Origin: Paramacrobiotus metropolitanus
Lineage: Eukaryota > Tardigrada > Eutardigrada > Parachela > Macrobiotidae
Direction: 5' to 3'
DNA length: 64,000 nt
Assembly: GCF_019649055.1 (NCBI RefSeq)
Contig: NW_026570221.1
Span: forward strand, 1,798,001 to 1,862,000
In this document: one piece after another, positions 33,281-45,617 of the stretch
Position numbering within the stretch: position 1 is the first letter of the stretch
Layout: each line of letters begins with the position of its first letter
Notes under the pieces: generated by a model
What the model saw: the letters and a program-made list of their open reading frames with translations, nothing else
The model's database searches: none
Told to the model about the DNA's origin: nothing
Translations under genes and position numbers: made by a program

Positions 33281-34149
33281 AGCGGAAAAAATCACTTTCA
33301 AAGCCACTGAAAACCAATCCCATCAAACGTATGCAAACTGGACCCACAACGTACAGTAACTTGAGATAAAATTTTAAAAAATTGGGAAAACTACGTAAAC
33401 ACCTAGAGAAATTGTGGAGTGTTTAACGTGAATTAAATGCGATACTTCTACTCATGCAGCTTGTTTGTTGTGACTTGACGTGATCAGCGAATGCATTCGT
33501 TATGTCCAAATAAATACTGCTCAGGCTTCGCGGTGGATACACGGTACGAATGCGGATTGCGGAATGCTCGGATTTAATAATGTAGTACTACTACAATATT
33601 GCCGAATCGCACTTTCTAGTATTTCTGGCATATATCGGCAGAAAAAGTGCTGTTTCACAGAAAAACGCGTTTCGGTGAATTTGACTTGCTGCGGTATAAT
33701 GTTTCTGCGTCTCGCTACCATAATACTAGTAGAATAAATGTTAACGCCATGACACGAATCGGCCAACAGTCGTGTATTCATTGGACAGTTTCACCTTTGG
33801 TGCATTGCATGATACAGCATAAAAATTTGGACACAAGTCACACAACCAACATGTCCATTAAATATTAATTTGACATTAAAGGAAATGTCTGTATGGCACA
33901 GCAGTATTCCAGATTTACGAGAATTGTCAAATTAATGTAAACAGTCGTAAAGGAATGATGATCCCGCGCAATCCCCTACTCTACTTGATAAGAACATCCC
34001 GCCTATGCCGGATCGGTAGTCTGTGCTGCCTGCGCGGTAGGATTGCATTAAAAACAGCTGGTGGCATCACTAATAATTTTGTCACCCAAACGTTGCCAAC
34101 AGAATGCGAAAAGATTACTTATGAGCAAAAAGAAACAAAGAAATAGCTG
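33281..34149. other. Intergenic, no gene seen
   Basis: AT-rich flank between the tetraspan gene and the LTR of the family B element. No supported feature. Confidence 0.4.
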
Positions 34150-34935
34150 TAACAAACTCTGGCGAGGAGATCACGAGTGTGCTTTATTGTACAAATAAAG
34201 GGGAACAATGCTGCGTAATAGCAGAAAGCAAGAACATAGCACGGATGGCTAAAGTAGCAAGTGGTTGCTAAAAGGGTTCTTGGGCGTCTGATGGCGGGAA
34301 AGGAATGCTGGCGGCAACCACGTGCGTGCTGCAGGCCAGTCGTATCAGCTGTGTGATGCGCAGACTGGACTCGATCCAACGCGAGCGTATGAACGCTAAG
34401 TGGTACTGCGAGAGAGGGATGAGAGAGCAAGTACAGCTCAGTGTGTGCGCTGCGTATATCCGCTTCAGCGGATGAGTCAGTGTAGCAGCAGCACACGTAC
34501 GTACAGCGAGAGAGGCGATAACGGCATGCAATGGGTGCAAGTACGTTCTGTATGGACCGTACGCACCAGGCGCAGTCGTACGCCTCTGACATGCCTCTGG
34601 GCGGGAATCCGAGCTCCTCGGTACCGCACCAGTACCGCACAACTCTCCGGTTGGACCCAATGTGGGGTCGCCGGTACGTGTCCTCTGGCAGCGGGAGTCC
34701 GTTGTCTGGTTGACCGTCCCATCTTCACTTCCGAACCCGTGAGAGGAAGCCAGTCACGGCCGAAGAATCCGGAAGTCGCTCGGGCGCTTCGTTGGACCGA
34801 TGATGCATCTGTTGACTGGCTTCTTGCTTCTGCTGGCATCGGAGAACAATGTAAAAAGAAATGTAATGAAAGTTTATGCAGCGCAAAAGAAAGTATGAAA
34901 TAAAGTTTAATCACAATTCAAATGAGCAAAGGGGT
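34150..34935 (-). repeat. LTR-like 3' end of family B
   Basis: Minus-strand sequence ends in ...GTTACA at 34150 with an AATAAA at 34188-34183 about 35 bp before the end, fitting a short R-U5. Contains a family B type hairpin, GACCC/GGGTC with loop AATGTG (about 34657-34672). The outer border near 34.9 kb is a guess and no second LTR is in the window. Confidence 0.45.
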
Positions 34936-37900
34936 TACAAAACAGATCTGTCAAAGAGATCGAACTAGAAAAATACAATTTCATTTGTTAAGGAAAAAAA
35001 ATTGCTAAGAAAATGCACAAATCTGTCCGGGGGTCCTATTCCGACTAGGATGACGTCCACGGGGTCTCCTGTCAACTCTCATCCGGTAAATCTGGGTCCG
35101 GGGCATCAGTTCCCGGGTTACCCGTCGTAGCCGGCTACTTTCACCGAGGTCGCATAAGCATGGTTAACAGAGACACTGTTGCAGTTGCAAATGCCGAGGC
35201 ATCCTCTCTGAATGGGGAATAGGACAGAGGTCGGTTTGACCAAGGTCGGCCTACCGGTAGGTCGACCGGCGGCTGGGGGAGATTCGGCTATGTTCCGAAT
35301 TCCTAAAGTTCAGGTCGGAACAAGCTGTATGTCAGACATGCGGCCTTTGTGGTGGTCATGTACAGCAATTCCGTTCAAAAGTGGTCGGTTAAGACCGTTC
35401 AATCTGCTACCACGAGACTGGTTTGGAGTTATCCGAGTCGGACTGGCTCGAAGGTCCGGTCAGAAATCATGGGTTTCTTCAATGGAAGTGTGCAGTCGAG
35501 TTCGATCCGATGTGTTCCGTTGTTATCCGACCTGTAGTCGAGGTCGGTTGTCCTATCCATCGGTGGTCGACCAGGGTTAACCTGCAATAACATGCCCATG
35601 TGGGGCTAATTAAGTTCCTTCAGGTCGAATTCGTCCACTGCATTCATTCATCCATGGCCGACTTCCGACTTGTGGTCGGTTATCCAAGGTCGGCTTCCGA
35701 AGGTCGGATGAACTGTGTGTTCTTCCGCTTAAGGGCTGAATTCTTCCGTTAGGAGGTCGGTGTCCGACTTCCACATGCCTTTGCCGACTTGTTGTCGAAT
35801 TTTTCCGACCTACGTTTGGTCGCTTCCGACCTCCGTTTGAGGTCGGTTAGGCATACTTCTTAATGGTCGAACTAGACGACTTATACCGTTATGCCCATGT
35901 GGGGCTGGCCGGCACTCGTCAGGTCGACTTCCTTCTGCCATTAACTCTGGGTCGGATCCAAGCTTCTGTTGGGCGGTTAATCCGTGTAACGCGCCTCTGA
36001 GTAGCCGAGTCCTGCGAAGTTGGAGTTTCCCTGGCATCTGTTAGCCCAGTGACGGGCGGTTCATCATGCAATTATGCTCGCTTACAACGCTAAGGGTCTT
36101 TGTGGCCCCGGTTGACAACAAGACAAGCTCTTTGGTTTAAACTTCATGCACATGCAAGTCCATGAGGTCATCAGATCCGATTCTTCCTTTCTTTGTCGCA
36201 ACCTGAGACGCCTAGCCGCTTCTGTTGGGGGTAGACGACTCACGTCCACGGGGAAATTTTCTTTGCCGGTTTCGCTGACCAATTGGCCGGTGCTGTTGCG
36301 GGCAAGTGGTCTTCGTCACCGGAGGTTCGCTTAGGGGGGTGCAGGCCGCGTGTTCTAACTCGGTCTGCCTAGGATGTTCCATGGAAGGCATGGAGAAGCA
36401 GGTCGCGGCGGAGTCGTTGGAGTGGCGGCCAGCTAAACCGTCGCCGTTCCTCTTCAGGGAATTGCAGCACGTTCAAGACGCGCGTAGTCGTGGTCACCGG
36501 TGAATCGGCTGTTTTACCCGTTATCCTTTGGGGGAGACTTCGGTTGGACTCCGGGTACAGGTTCCTAGTTGAGTTCCTGTAGATCTGGGTTCAAACGGAG
36601 AATCCGGTTGGGCTACCATACTACTACCATATAACCGTCGTTTGTTTCCGTCCGTCTTTCCTGGTCGACTTCTGTTGATCGTTATGGTCGACCTGTGTGG
36701 TCGGCTATAATGTCGACTTCTCGTTGGTCGGCTACCATATACTTAGTCGATCTGTGTGGTCGGCTAGGGTAGCGGGTCGTGGTTCAGCGATCTGCCTCCT
36801 TGCAAGTCCGTTTTGAATGTGGTAAATTTCCACAACCGACCTTTGTGGTCGGTTTGCACAACCGATCTTTGTGGTCGGCTAGTGCAGCAGTGTCCGCAAT
36901 GTCTCTATTATGGCGAAGTACGAAGTCAACCTTTGTGGTCGGCCCAAGTACTTACGTAGTCGAATCCGAGTCGCCCTGCGCTGTAGGCAGCTCGGCCGAG
37001 GGATATCCGCTGTTTACACTGGTGAAGGTTGCTCGACTACCCGGTTCCAAAGTTGGCCACGGGTGCTTGGCAAGCATGGCGTGAAACGCTCACAGTTACG
37101 TGTTTCGCGCCATGCTAGCGTCATCCTCTCAGTCATTGCTCCGGAGTCGGTTGGCCGGAGTAATCCTCGTAGCTGATCGTGGTTGATGGCGCGATCTGTA
37201 TCATGTAACCTACGTTCGGCTCCATGTAACGCGGATTGGGGCTTCTGTTGGCTCCAATGGTAAAAGAACGTAGTTCACAATGTGCTATGTTAGCCGATGT
37301 GGTTACGATCTGTTAATGCCATGCTGGGGAACTGAGGTCGGTTTGCCCAGTTCGGTCCAGGGGATTCCTCGGAGGACGTACCGGTACGGTGAAAGAATCC
37401 GGCTTGTCAGGTCTAACCACTCGTGTCCGGGTCAAACCGAAGAATCCGACTAACTTTTATAGTCGGTACTACTGGCAAAGTTATCGTTGACGTCCGCTAT
37501 ACATGGTTAGTCGGTTTCTATGAAAAGAACTAAAGAAAGGTGTCCATTCCGAAGTCGTTTCTCGACGGTGCTGCTTCTCAGCTGGACTGTTTCTCAGTCA
37601 GGTCGGTTATCGACCGTGCCGTTTGTAGGCGCGAAGTGCCCCCTGCTATTCCAAGTGAGGGATCGAGTTCCAATGTGGGAACTCGATCTTAACTCAGTGG
37701 GACTTCGACTGGCTTGTCGCCGCCGCAGTAATCTTCCTCATTTTCGTCGTCTGGGCGAGGTCGGTGGTGTGGCCGTAAGGTCGGTTCCTTAGGCTTGCAA
37801 GTCGCCGGGCCACTCCGTTGGGACGTATCGTCAGTCTCATCCGTTTCCTGACCTGGGCGTTCCGCCTTAGCCTTCTTTTCCTTGGCTGCCTGCCTTCGGA

Positions 37901-38176
37901 GCCTCAGCGCAAACGGTTGTGCGCCGGGTGCTATGGCGTCCGACATCCAAGTCTCGTAAGGCGACGAGTTAAATCCGCTGGGCAAAGTCTTCTTTTCACG
38001 GTATTAGCTAATAAATCTGGTTGCGTCGTCACTAGGATCTACGTGATCCTCACGAAAGGCATATTTTGTCGCATACCGTTCGTGGGTGTACAGCAAGTCG
38101 CGCATCCAGACGGCAAGCATAACACTTCTCATCGGTTTGCCAAGTTGGCCCACGAGGGTTTCCAAAGCCGCTGGTA
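34936..38176 (-). other. Long 3' non-coding region of family B, dense in hairpins
   Basis: Over 3 kb with no convincing frame, but GGTCGG words every few tens of bases. Clear hairpins (+ strand): GCCC/GGGC loop ATGTG (35594, 35893), CCGAC/GTCGG loop TTGTG (35665-35679), CCGACCTC/GAGGTCGG loop CGTTT (35826-35846), GTCGACC/GGTCGGC loop TGTGT (36687-36705), GTCGATC/GGTCGGC loop TGTGT (36746-36764) and AACCGACC/GGTCGGTT loop TTTGT (36834-36854). Confidence 0.7.
36834..36854. repeat. Perfect 8-bp hairpin, loop TTTGT
   Basis: Arms AACCGACC and GGTCGGTT. A second, slightly imperfect copy follows at 36860-36880, and a third at about 36926-36942, all with loop TTTGT. Confidence 0.85.
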
Positions 38177-39893
38177 TCATCTCGTTTTAATACAGTCCGT
38201 ACAAGGTGCAATGGCAAAAGTAATTGCCAAGCCTCGCTGCGAAGATGAATCGCAGGAATGCCGTGACTCCGTCCTGGGCGAGGTCGATCTCTCCTTCCGG
38301 GAAATGCTGGTTAAGTCCAGCGCTGCCCGAGCCGCGGTGATAACAAAGGCTGGATGCGCGTCCGTTATGACGAACTGGGCGATGCTTTCCAACTCGTCAT
38401 GGGCATATTCCCGAGCTCCTAGTTGGCTCGCACGCGTTCCGTCAGGGCTGTACAGCGGTACATTCAGCAAGACTGGGTCGGTCATCGACGGTAACGCATT
38501 CGATCTGGTGTATGGGTGTTCAACATTCTGCGCTGTTTGCGCATTTATGTTGAAGTCCCGTTACCACTGGTGTTGTTCCAGCAGAGTCTGATATCCTGAT
38601 CGGACGAGGAATTGACGAAGGTTTTCTACCATCCGCCAAACTTGTGGGCAATTTCGCTCCTCGTAATTCATGACGTTCATTATGTGATTCGTTCGTTCGT
38701 TCGGATGTGGGATAATGACCTCGATTCCCTGTTGTCGGGCATGGTCGTAACGAGGATCTTCTTGAGCTGGCACTTCCACTTGTGGTAGTTGTGCCATTTG
38801 GTCGGCCACATCGACGTCCATTTGTTCGGGTTATGCTGCCGGTTCAGCTTGAACTTCAGCCACCAGTTCCGCCTAGTGGGCTTCCGGCTGCTGCTCGGGT
38901 GGGACAAAGTTACGTTTCGACTTATTTGTTAAGTCGACCGTAAGTCCGATTCCCGTTTCTCCAGATCCAGTGCGTTTTCCTGGTCGAGGTCTGGTCGGTT
39001 CTTTTCCGACTTCGCGAATGACAGCTCGTTGTTCTTCTTCTGTTTCGAAGATCGACATGACCAATCCTATGTCGGAGGTCGTGTCCCGCGTGATTCTTAG
39101 CGGGTAGGCGGTGCTGCTGTTGGGTCGCCAACGAGGCTACTGGTTGAGTCCGATTTCCATGTTGAGGAATCTGGTTGGAAGCAGTTGGACGAGCCTGTGT
39201 GACTACTGGCGTTGCCCTATGTGGGACTGCCATCAACTGTTCTTCGGTCGCCGGAGTAAGGATAACCATCTGTTGAGTTCCGTCCGGCATATTCATCATC
39301 ATCTACACTGATGTGTCCCTCAATGGTCGGTTTGGGTTACCGACGAAGACGTCACGTATGTCGTAGGTCAGCTGTTCGCTATCCGAGCGACCCTGTGTGG
39401 GTGCCGGTAACCGAATCTTTATGTCCGGTTCGTAGGTGGTCGGTGGCGGATGAACCCGCATTGTGGCGATCCGTTCATCAACCTCCTTGATCTTCTTCTG
39501 ATCTTCCAGTTGACGCTTTATGTCTTGCGTCTGTCGGTACATCCACAGCCTATCTGTTAAGACTGGTGGTACAGTTCCGTCCCATCGCGGGTTGCGACTT
39601 CGTTGTCGCTGGATGGTGGCTAGATTGTCTTGTTCATGAGCCTCCAGCTGATCCACGAGAGTTTCTCTACGGGCTATGTACCGATACGCGCTCAAGTTTC
39701 CGGCGACAACATTAATGTACAGTGCCGCTGCCTGAGCTCGTGTCTGCGGTCCAGCGCCAACGGTCCGTTCATTGGTGAAAGAAACGGTGCAATCTGCGCA
39801 GGGCAATCTGTTGTTGTCCCGTGTGGCATTATCCCTGCACTGTTGGCAGTCCACCGTATAGGCTTCCGTACGAGTCTGTCAAAACAAAAGTAA
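38177..39893 (-). pseudogene. Terminal reading frame ORF-Y, family B
   Basis: Starts near 39.89 kb with a zinc site DCQQC...PCADC (CX2C-X13-CX2C) followed by NERT, exactly as in family A ORF-Y. Then comes a helical region (LAAHEQDNLATIQRQRSRN-like, KRQLEDQKKIKEVDER). Gln/Pro-rich sequence follows (39302-38922), then a block at 38821-38561, and the C-terminal domain at 38485-38177: LPSMTDPVLLNVPLYS, DAHPAFVITAARAALDL. The last motif aligns with HVNPAFKVLALRAAIGL of family A. At least three frame changes and several stops break it. Family A's RS-like tract is not obvious here. The shared N- and C-terminal domains across very different families mark ORF-Y as an ancestral component. Confidence 0.65.
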
Positions 39894-40050
39894 GCAAACC
39901 GTTTCTCGGTTGCATCCTATAAGTTTACACCCTATAATTACTACGGTCGGGCCAGGTCGGTTCTCGAACTGGTCCAAGACGCCTTTGTGGCCATCTAGTG
40001 AGGTAGGTCGACTTCTGTTGGTCGATGACGCCTATGTGGTGTCGATGGAG
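39894..40050 (-). other. Spacer upstream of ORF-Y, family B
   Basis: Non-coding and hairpin-bearing: GCC/GGC loop TTTGT (about 39980) and GACGCC/GGTGTC loop TATGT (40027-40043). This is the counterpart of the family A spacer at 26134-26487. The left inserted sequence begins at 40051. Confidence 0.55.
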
Positions 40051-41050
40051 TGCAGTAGTTGCGCCAGTTCCAACTTTGTCAGTTCTATACGATTGTTCTG
40101 GTCCAACGTTTCCGGGCAGAGGGATACAAAAGGATCGTACTTGTTGAGGTACACAAATGTAATGTTATCCACCAGATGTATTTCTGCATCCATTGTGCTA
40201 CAGTAGCCAACATACTCTAATATTGTATCAGCCATTTTTCACGGTTTTGCGAAAAGTAAACTGAAATTTTGTACGCGCTTTCAGTGAGCACGTGCACAGC
40301 AATATGGCCTGTGGCAGCTGGCGATGATGACGTCAGTGGCGATAAGCCTACAGTAATTGTACTTTCCACCTGCTCCGCATCGGTACCCACATCATACACT
40401 AGCGTCTTGGTAGAGTATACTGCACAGACCAGTCATACACTGCCACTACGCGCAAGCAAATTTACATTGTACGAGTACTGTACTTGGTACTCATATAGAC
40501 CGAGCGCGCCAACAGTATGCTATGTGGTTGAAATCGGACAGCGTCTGTCAGCGCCTGGCGATGTGTCTTTTTTCAGAAAGCGCCAAGAAAAAACAATACT
40601 TGTACTTAATACTGCACCGGACCGCTCCACACAACACTGACCCCCTCACAGTACCGGCCCCCGCACAGCGCGGGGCTCCGCATAATACCGCACCACACCG
40701 GCTCCCGCACAGCACCGACCTCCCGCACAGCACTGTACCGCAAAGGTACGGTAAACAGGACCTAACCACCATGTACAAATACTGTGTGTGTTTATACTGC
40801 CACTACTCGTTGTACTTACATACTGCATTGGACCGCTACGGACCGCAATGACTCCTGCAGACAGCATCAGCACTGCCCATACTGCATTGGACCGCTACGG
40901 ACCGCAATGACTCCTGCACAGCACCGCCCTGCTCCGAACGCCGGCCCCCGCACAGCGCCGACCCCCTCACAGCACCGGCGCACACACAGCACGGGAACGT
41001 ACAGGTTCTGTACTCTCATTACTCGCAAACAAATAGTACGAGTCCTGTAC
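40051..41050 (-). repeat. Left arm of a 1-kb inverted repeat
   Basis: Reverse complement of 44286-45202 at very high identity. Read on the minus strand it carries the same ATG-initiated frame beginning MADTILEYVGYCSTMD, cut off after 60-odd codons at 40051 where family B sequence resumes. Contains a local duplication absent from the right arm: an ACTGCATTGGACCGCTACGG unit at about 40823 and 40882. GC-rich runs of CCCGCACAGC words lie near 40650-40740 and 40950. Confidence 0.85.
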
Positions 41051-43734
41051 TTTGCACTCATATGGTCAGGACCCGGCAACAGCCTGCTTTCTGATTAAAA
41101 TTAGATAGTATTCGGCTGCGAGCATGCACTCTATCTGTTCAATCATCGAACTTTGGGGCAGAAGCAACTTATTTTTCTGATTAAAACTACAGACAAGTTT
41201 ACTTGTACCTAACGAAATTCAATACTAGGTGTGACAAACCAACCAGCCAGTTGATTAGACAAATCAGCCATGTACTGTATGTATTTTACTGTACTACGTG
41301 CAAACAAATATACGAGTACGAGTACAAATATAGAAATATTGTACGAGTAGTGTACTTTGTACTCATATGGACAAAGCGCACCAAAACAGTACGCTGTGAC
41401 ATTGCTGTCTGAATAAAATCAGTCAGCATCGTTCACCACCTGTGAGCGTGCAGCCTGTCTGTACAGTCATCAAATGTTGGAGTAAAATTAACTTATGGGG
41501 TGATTAACATTAGAGATAAGTTTACTTGTGCCTATGAGCATTGAATACCAGAAGTACATACTGGTCGGCACAAACAATATAAACGTACATGCGTGACGTA
41601 GTTGCCCATCCACCGGGAACAGTCGCGAGCCAGCGTCTTGAAGCATACGTTGTTCGCATATTGATTAACGGTTATTATAGTATGTGTTATAAAATATTGA
41701 CGTACAAAAACCAAGCTCCAACCTTTTTGTTGTTGAAAAAAATTGAACTTTCGTCTATAGGTTTCATTAAACCTTTGATTAGGACATCAGCTCCAACCAC
41801 AAAATAGAGGAATTTAATATTTTCTTACGAAATATGTGGAATTCCACGCATCTATTCCTTCCCGAAATAGCACGTACAGCGCAACTACACAGGCTGCTGC
41901 TCAGGTACCGAAGTGGTTCAGATCGGTGAAGTGATGTGGTTACCTACAATGAATAGTACTTATTACAACTATACTGCATCAGGGAACTGATATATACATA
42001 GATCTCTACAAGTACCGTGTATAATGTACCGCACCACACCGGACCCAACACAACACCGCACCATACCGGCTTCGGCACGACGATGCACTGCGCGGTACCG
42101 TATAGGTATTGAATGTATTGTACTGTCACTACATGCAAACAAAATATAAATTGTACGAGTACTGTACTTTGCACTCATATTAAAGCAAGACACTCAAGTC
42201 TCTCAAAGTGGATTGCTTATCCAGCGGCCCACGAGGCCAAAACGACTGTTCTGTGTAGGTGGTATTACACGAGATGAGGAAAGAACATAAACAAACACAC
42301 ACTGTCACTGGCACACAACTTTACTTCTCAATCAAACACACGTTAGCAAATTAATTGCCGTCGCGTAAGACCGGCCAAAACTCAATTAAAATTCCTCTCC
42401 ATAAATTCGGCAGTTTACCGCAGCATCTCAACACCTGTAATCAGTGTGATCAGCCACACTGATCACATGTTACGCTGAACGCTTCAATATTGACAGAACG
42501 CAGCAACCGCCTGCTTTCTGATTGAAAGCAGTTAGCATCCGGCTGCGAGCATGCATCTTGTCTGTTCAGACTTTGGGTCAGAAGCAACTTGTTTTTATGA
42601 TTAAAACTACAGATAAGTTTACTTGTAAAAATAGCAATGAAATACTAGATGTATTTGCTGCAAACAATGCAAGATTTACACTGGTCGGAGCAAACTTGGT
42701 AGTCGTACCGTGCTGACATCCACCGGGGGCAGCCGCGCGTAAGTGTCTTAAGCATATGTGTTTCGCATATTTAAAAACACATATTACAAATTAATACGAT
42801 TATAATGACATACAGACACATGCTTCAACTAAAAAAGCAATATTTAACCTTTTTCAATGTGAAATGTGGAATTCCACACGTCGACACCATGAAACGGCTA
42901 AAAAAACAATACTTTTACATTCACCGCACTGGCCCATATCGGACCCAGCACCACGGCGCACCGCAGCCCCTGACGCCGCACAGAACCGGAACCGAGTAGC
43001 CATGTACTGTATATACTGTACTTCCACTACTCGCAAAGAAAGATAATATATTGTACGAGTACTGTACTGTTTACTCAGATGGCCACAGACGCAGACAGGA
43101 AGCTGGTTCATTTTAGCGTTTGATTGAGACTACAGATAAGTTATGCTTATACCTATGAAAATCTGTAATAGATGTACATAGAAAAAACAACACCGTGTAT
43201 GTACTGTACGGCACAAGCATTTCGGTTGTACATTTACCGTGACGCATGTATCCACTGGGATGGAAACTGCCTTTAAGCATAAGGTGTTTGCATATTTACG
43301 AACAGATATTAGTAATATTTTAATGGGCAATAGCCGCCAAGATAATGACTGCATGCGCTTGGACACTACCAGAAAGTTAATATTTAATCAATCAAAAACA
43401 ACCAAAATCGAAAGCAGTAGAACGCACTTTTTCAATTAAGTCTCGAATTTGACGGCCCATGAAATGCAACAGGTCACTCATAGCGGGGGCCAAATACCCC
43501 CAGTCTCAATCACTAAAAGATAAAAAAGTATCCGTTATCCAAAAACTGATATGTTCGGCGCTTGGAATTTTTGCAAGCTGAGCAACATGTCCAGGTTCCT
43601 TACAGCTGCCGGTGACATGCGGCTGTACACCAACTAGTTGCATCCCACACCAGCAGTTTATTGGTAATTAATATAATCAATTTAACTACAGATACTGTGC
43701 TTCAACCACAAAGGAGCGGCAATAAATATTATAT
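41051..43734. repeat. Degenerate repeat units of the inserted sequence
   Basis: At least three diverged copies of a unit of several hundred bases. Recurring words in order: TACGAGTACTGTACTTTGCACTCATAT-like (41035, 41340, 42155, 43050, with variation), CTGATTAAAA, GATAAGTTTACTTGT (41180, 41515, 42612) and a CATCCACCGGGA-like block (41610, 42718, 43250). No coding frame. It looks like a tandem satellite or old copies of the same insert as the inverted arms. Confidence 0.55.
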
Positions 43735-44285
43735 TTTGTGTACTTCGGTCAGGTGAGGCAGGTTGCTGGCTATAGTGAGCCATGAGCTGTCGTCCTGCTC
43801 TGGCCAAGAGAATTTCCATCTCCGTTTCGAGTTGTTCGATCCGGTGTTCTGCCGGTCGACCTCGTTGTCGGCCTGCTTGAGTTCGACAATGTATCTGTCG
43901 ACCTCATTTCGGTACACTTCAGCCTCTTCGTTGGCTTGATTCAACTGCTGGTGGAATGTCTCTGCTGCCAGTTCCGATTCAACCAAGGCTGTTTGCGTGT
44001 TAGCCAGGTCCTTTTCCCCGGTGGCGAGCCGTCTTTTCAGTTCAAAGACTGATTCCACGGACGTTGCAAGTGTACTTCTGAGTCGTTCGACCTCTTCGAA
44101 GTCGTACCGACATGGGTTGTCGGACCTCTTGAGGTGACTTTCCAGATGTTCTATCCGGCGCTGTTGAGCGGCTATACCAGTGTTGGCTTCAGCGAGTTCC
44201 TTCTCCCATCGCTTTCGTTCAAGCTTATGGGTGTCCTCCGATCGTGACATCTGACTTTCCGTGGAGTTAACGATTTGGTCGGCCC
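43735..44285 (-). pseudogene. Isolated segment of family B ORF-X, coiled coil
   Basis: Minus-strand frame with heptad-rich sequence (KLERKRWEKELAEANTGIAAQ, ERLRSTLATSVESVFELKRRL, ELAAETFHQQLNQANEEAEVY) and family B base use. It lies between the two inserted blocks, so it is original element sequence separated from the rest of ORF-X at 45.7 kb. Its upstream codons in the same frame (44472-44286) are insert-derived. Confidence 0.55.
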
Positions 44286-45202
44286 GTACAGGACTCGTAC
44301 TATTTGTTTGCGAGTAATGAGAGTACAGTACCTGTACGTTCCCGTGCTGTGTGTGCGCCGGTGCTGTGAGGGGGTCGGCGCTCGGAGCAGGGCGGTGCTG
44401 TGCAGGAGTCATTGCGGTCCGTAGCGGTCCAATGCAGTATGTAAGTACAACGAGTAGTGGCAGTATAAACACACACAGTATTTGTACATGGTGGTTAGGT
44501 CCTGTTTACCGTACCTTTGCGGTACAGTGCTGTGCGGGAGGTCGGTGCTGTGCGGGAGCCGGTGTGGTGCGGTATATGCGGAGCCCCGCGCTGTGCGGGG
44601 CCGGTACTGTGAGGGGTCAGTGTTGTGTGGAGCGGTCCGGTGCAGTATTAAGTACAAGTATTGTTTTTCTTGGCGCTTTCTGAAAAGACACATCGCCAGG
44701 CGCTGACAGACGCTGTCCGATTTCAACCACATAGCATACCGTTGGCGCGCTCGGTCTATATGAGTACCAAGCACAGTACTCGTACAATGTAATTTGCTTG
44801 CGCGTAGTGGCAGTGTATGACTGGTCTGTGCAGTATACTCTACCAAGACGCTAGTGTATGATGTGGGTACCGATGCGGAGCAGGTGGAAAGTACAATTAC
44901 TGTAGGCTTATCGCCACTGACGTCATCATCGCCAGCCGCCACAGGCCATATTGCTGTGCACGTGCTCACTGAAAGCGCGTACAAAATTTCAGTTTACTTT
45001 TCGCAAAACCGTGAAAAATGGCTGATACAATATTAGAGTATGTTGGCTACTGTAGCACAATGGATGCAGAAATACATCTGGTGGATAACATTACATTTGT
45101 GTACCTCAACAAGTACGATCCTTTTGTATCCCTCTGCCCGGAAACGTTGGACCAGAACAATCGTATAGAACTGACAAAGTTGGAACTGGCGCAACTACTG
45201 CA
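44286..45202 (+). repeat. Right arm of the 1-kb inverted repeat
   Basis: Mirror of 40051-41050. The homology stops exactly within the reading frame at 45202; to the right the sequence is unique to this copy. Confidence 0.85.
44918..44925 (+). promoter_or_regulatory. CRE-type site TGACGTCA
   Basis: Perfect palindromic ATF/CREB consensus about 93 bp before the ATG at 45018; also present in the left arm (about 40329). A TATA-like AGTATACTC lies further upstream. It suggests that the inserted unit carries its own promoter. Confidence 0.4.
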
Positions 45203-45480
45203 CTTATGATGCCTCAAGTCGCTCACGCGTGGAGCAGAAAATCCAACTTCTTGGAAAACGCAACACAGATTTCACATTTCTACTGGGCCTGGGCGGAGAC
45301 TGCGAGCGGCCATTGGCAATTACACAGGCGGAAAACATCATCAAGATATCGTTTCACGCACTGCTGTTGTTGCTGAGAGAATTCATGTATACTGATTTTA
45401 CATACTTTGACTTACCTATTGACTCGCATGACGCTACTGTGTGGAGCACGGTTTTCAACACTTTGTTGAATTCCGAATAG
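45018..45480 (+). CDS. Unknown protein encoded by the right insert
   Basis: ATG at 45018 opens MADTILEYVGYCSTMDAEIH...YLNKYDPFVSLCPETLDQ...LELAQLLH. At 45202, the exact end of the inverted repeat, the frame changes. A second frame continues through KIQLLGKRNTDFTFLLGLGG, a Leu-rich helix and DLPIDSHDATVW to a TAG at 45478-45480. AATAAA follows at 45502. The two parts may once have been one protein of about 150 residues, with the junction disturbed by rearrangement; splicing is also possible. I recognise no family. It does not resemble transposases I know. Confidence 0.4.
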
Positions 45481-45529
45481 AGTAAAAAGAGGGTGGGGAA
45501 AAATAAACAAAAGAAAGGGGGTAAAGTAA

Positions 45530-45610
45530 GTCCTGTCCGGTTCCGGTTTGGTTCGGTTCCGGTTCGGTTCAGGCCGGTTCGGTTCGGTTCCGGTTTGGCG
45601 GTTCAGTCCG
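45530..45610. repeat. GGTTCCGGTT-type simple repeat
   Basis: Degenerate tandem GGTTC/GGTTCCGG words directly after the poly(A) signal of the insert gene. Confidence 0.7.
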
Positions 45611-45617
45611 GCTCCGG

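Noticed and set aside
34268-34914. Several overlapping frames of 100-170 codons in the family B LTR
   Set aside because: Both strands are open because the region is GC-rich; the translations are Arg/Ser/Thr-rich without motifs and disagree between frames.
40051-45202. A single DNA transposon with 1-kb terminal inverted repeats
   Set aside because: The interior holds a piece of the host retroelement in its original orientation, the arms end inside a reading frame, and no transposase was seen. Two inserts or an inversion fit better.
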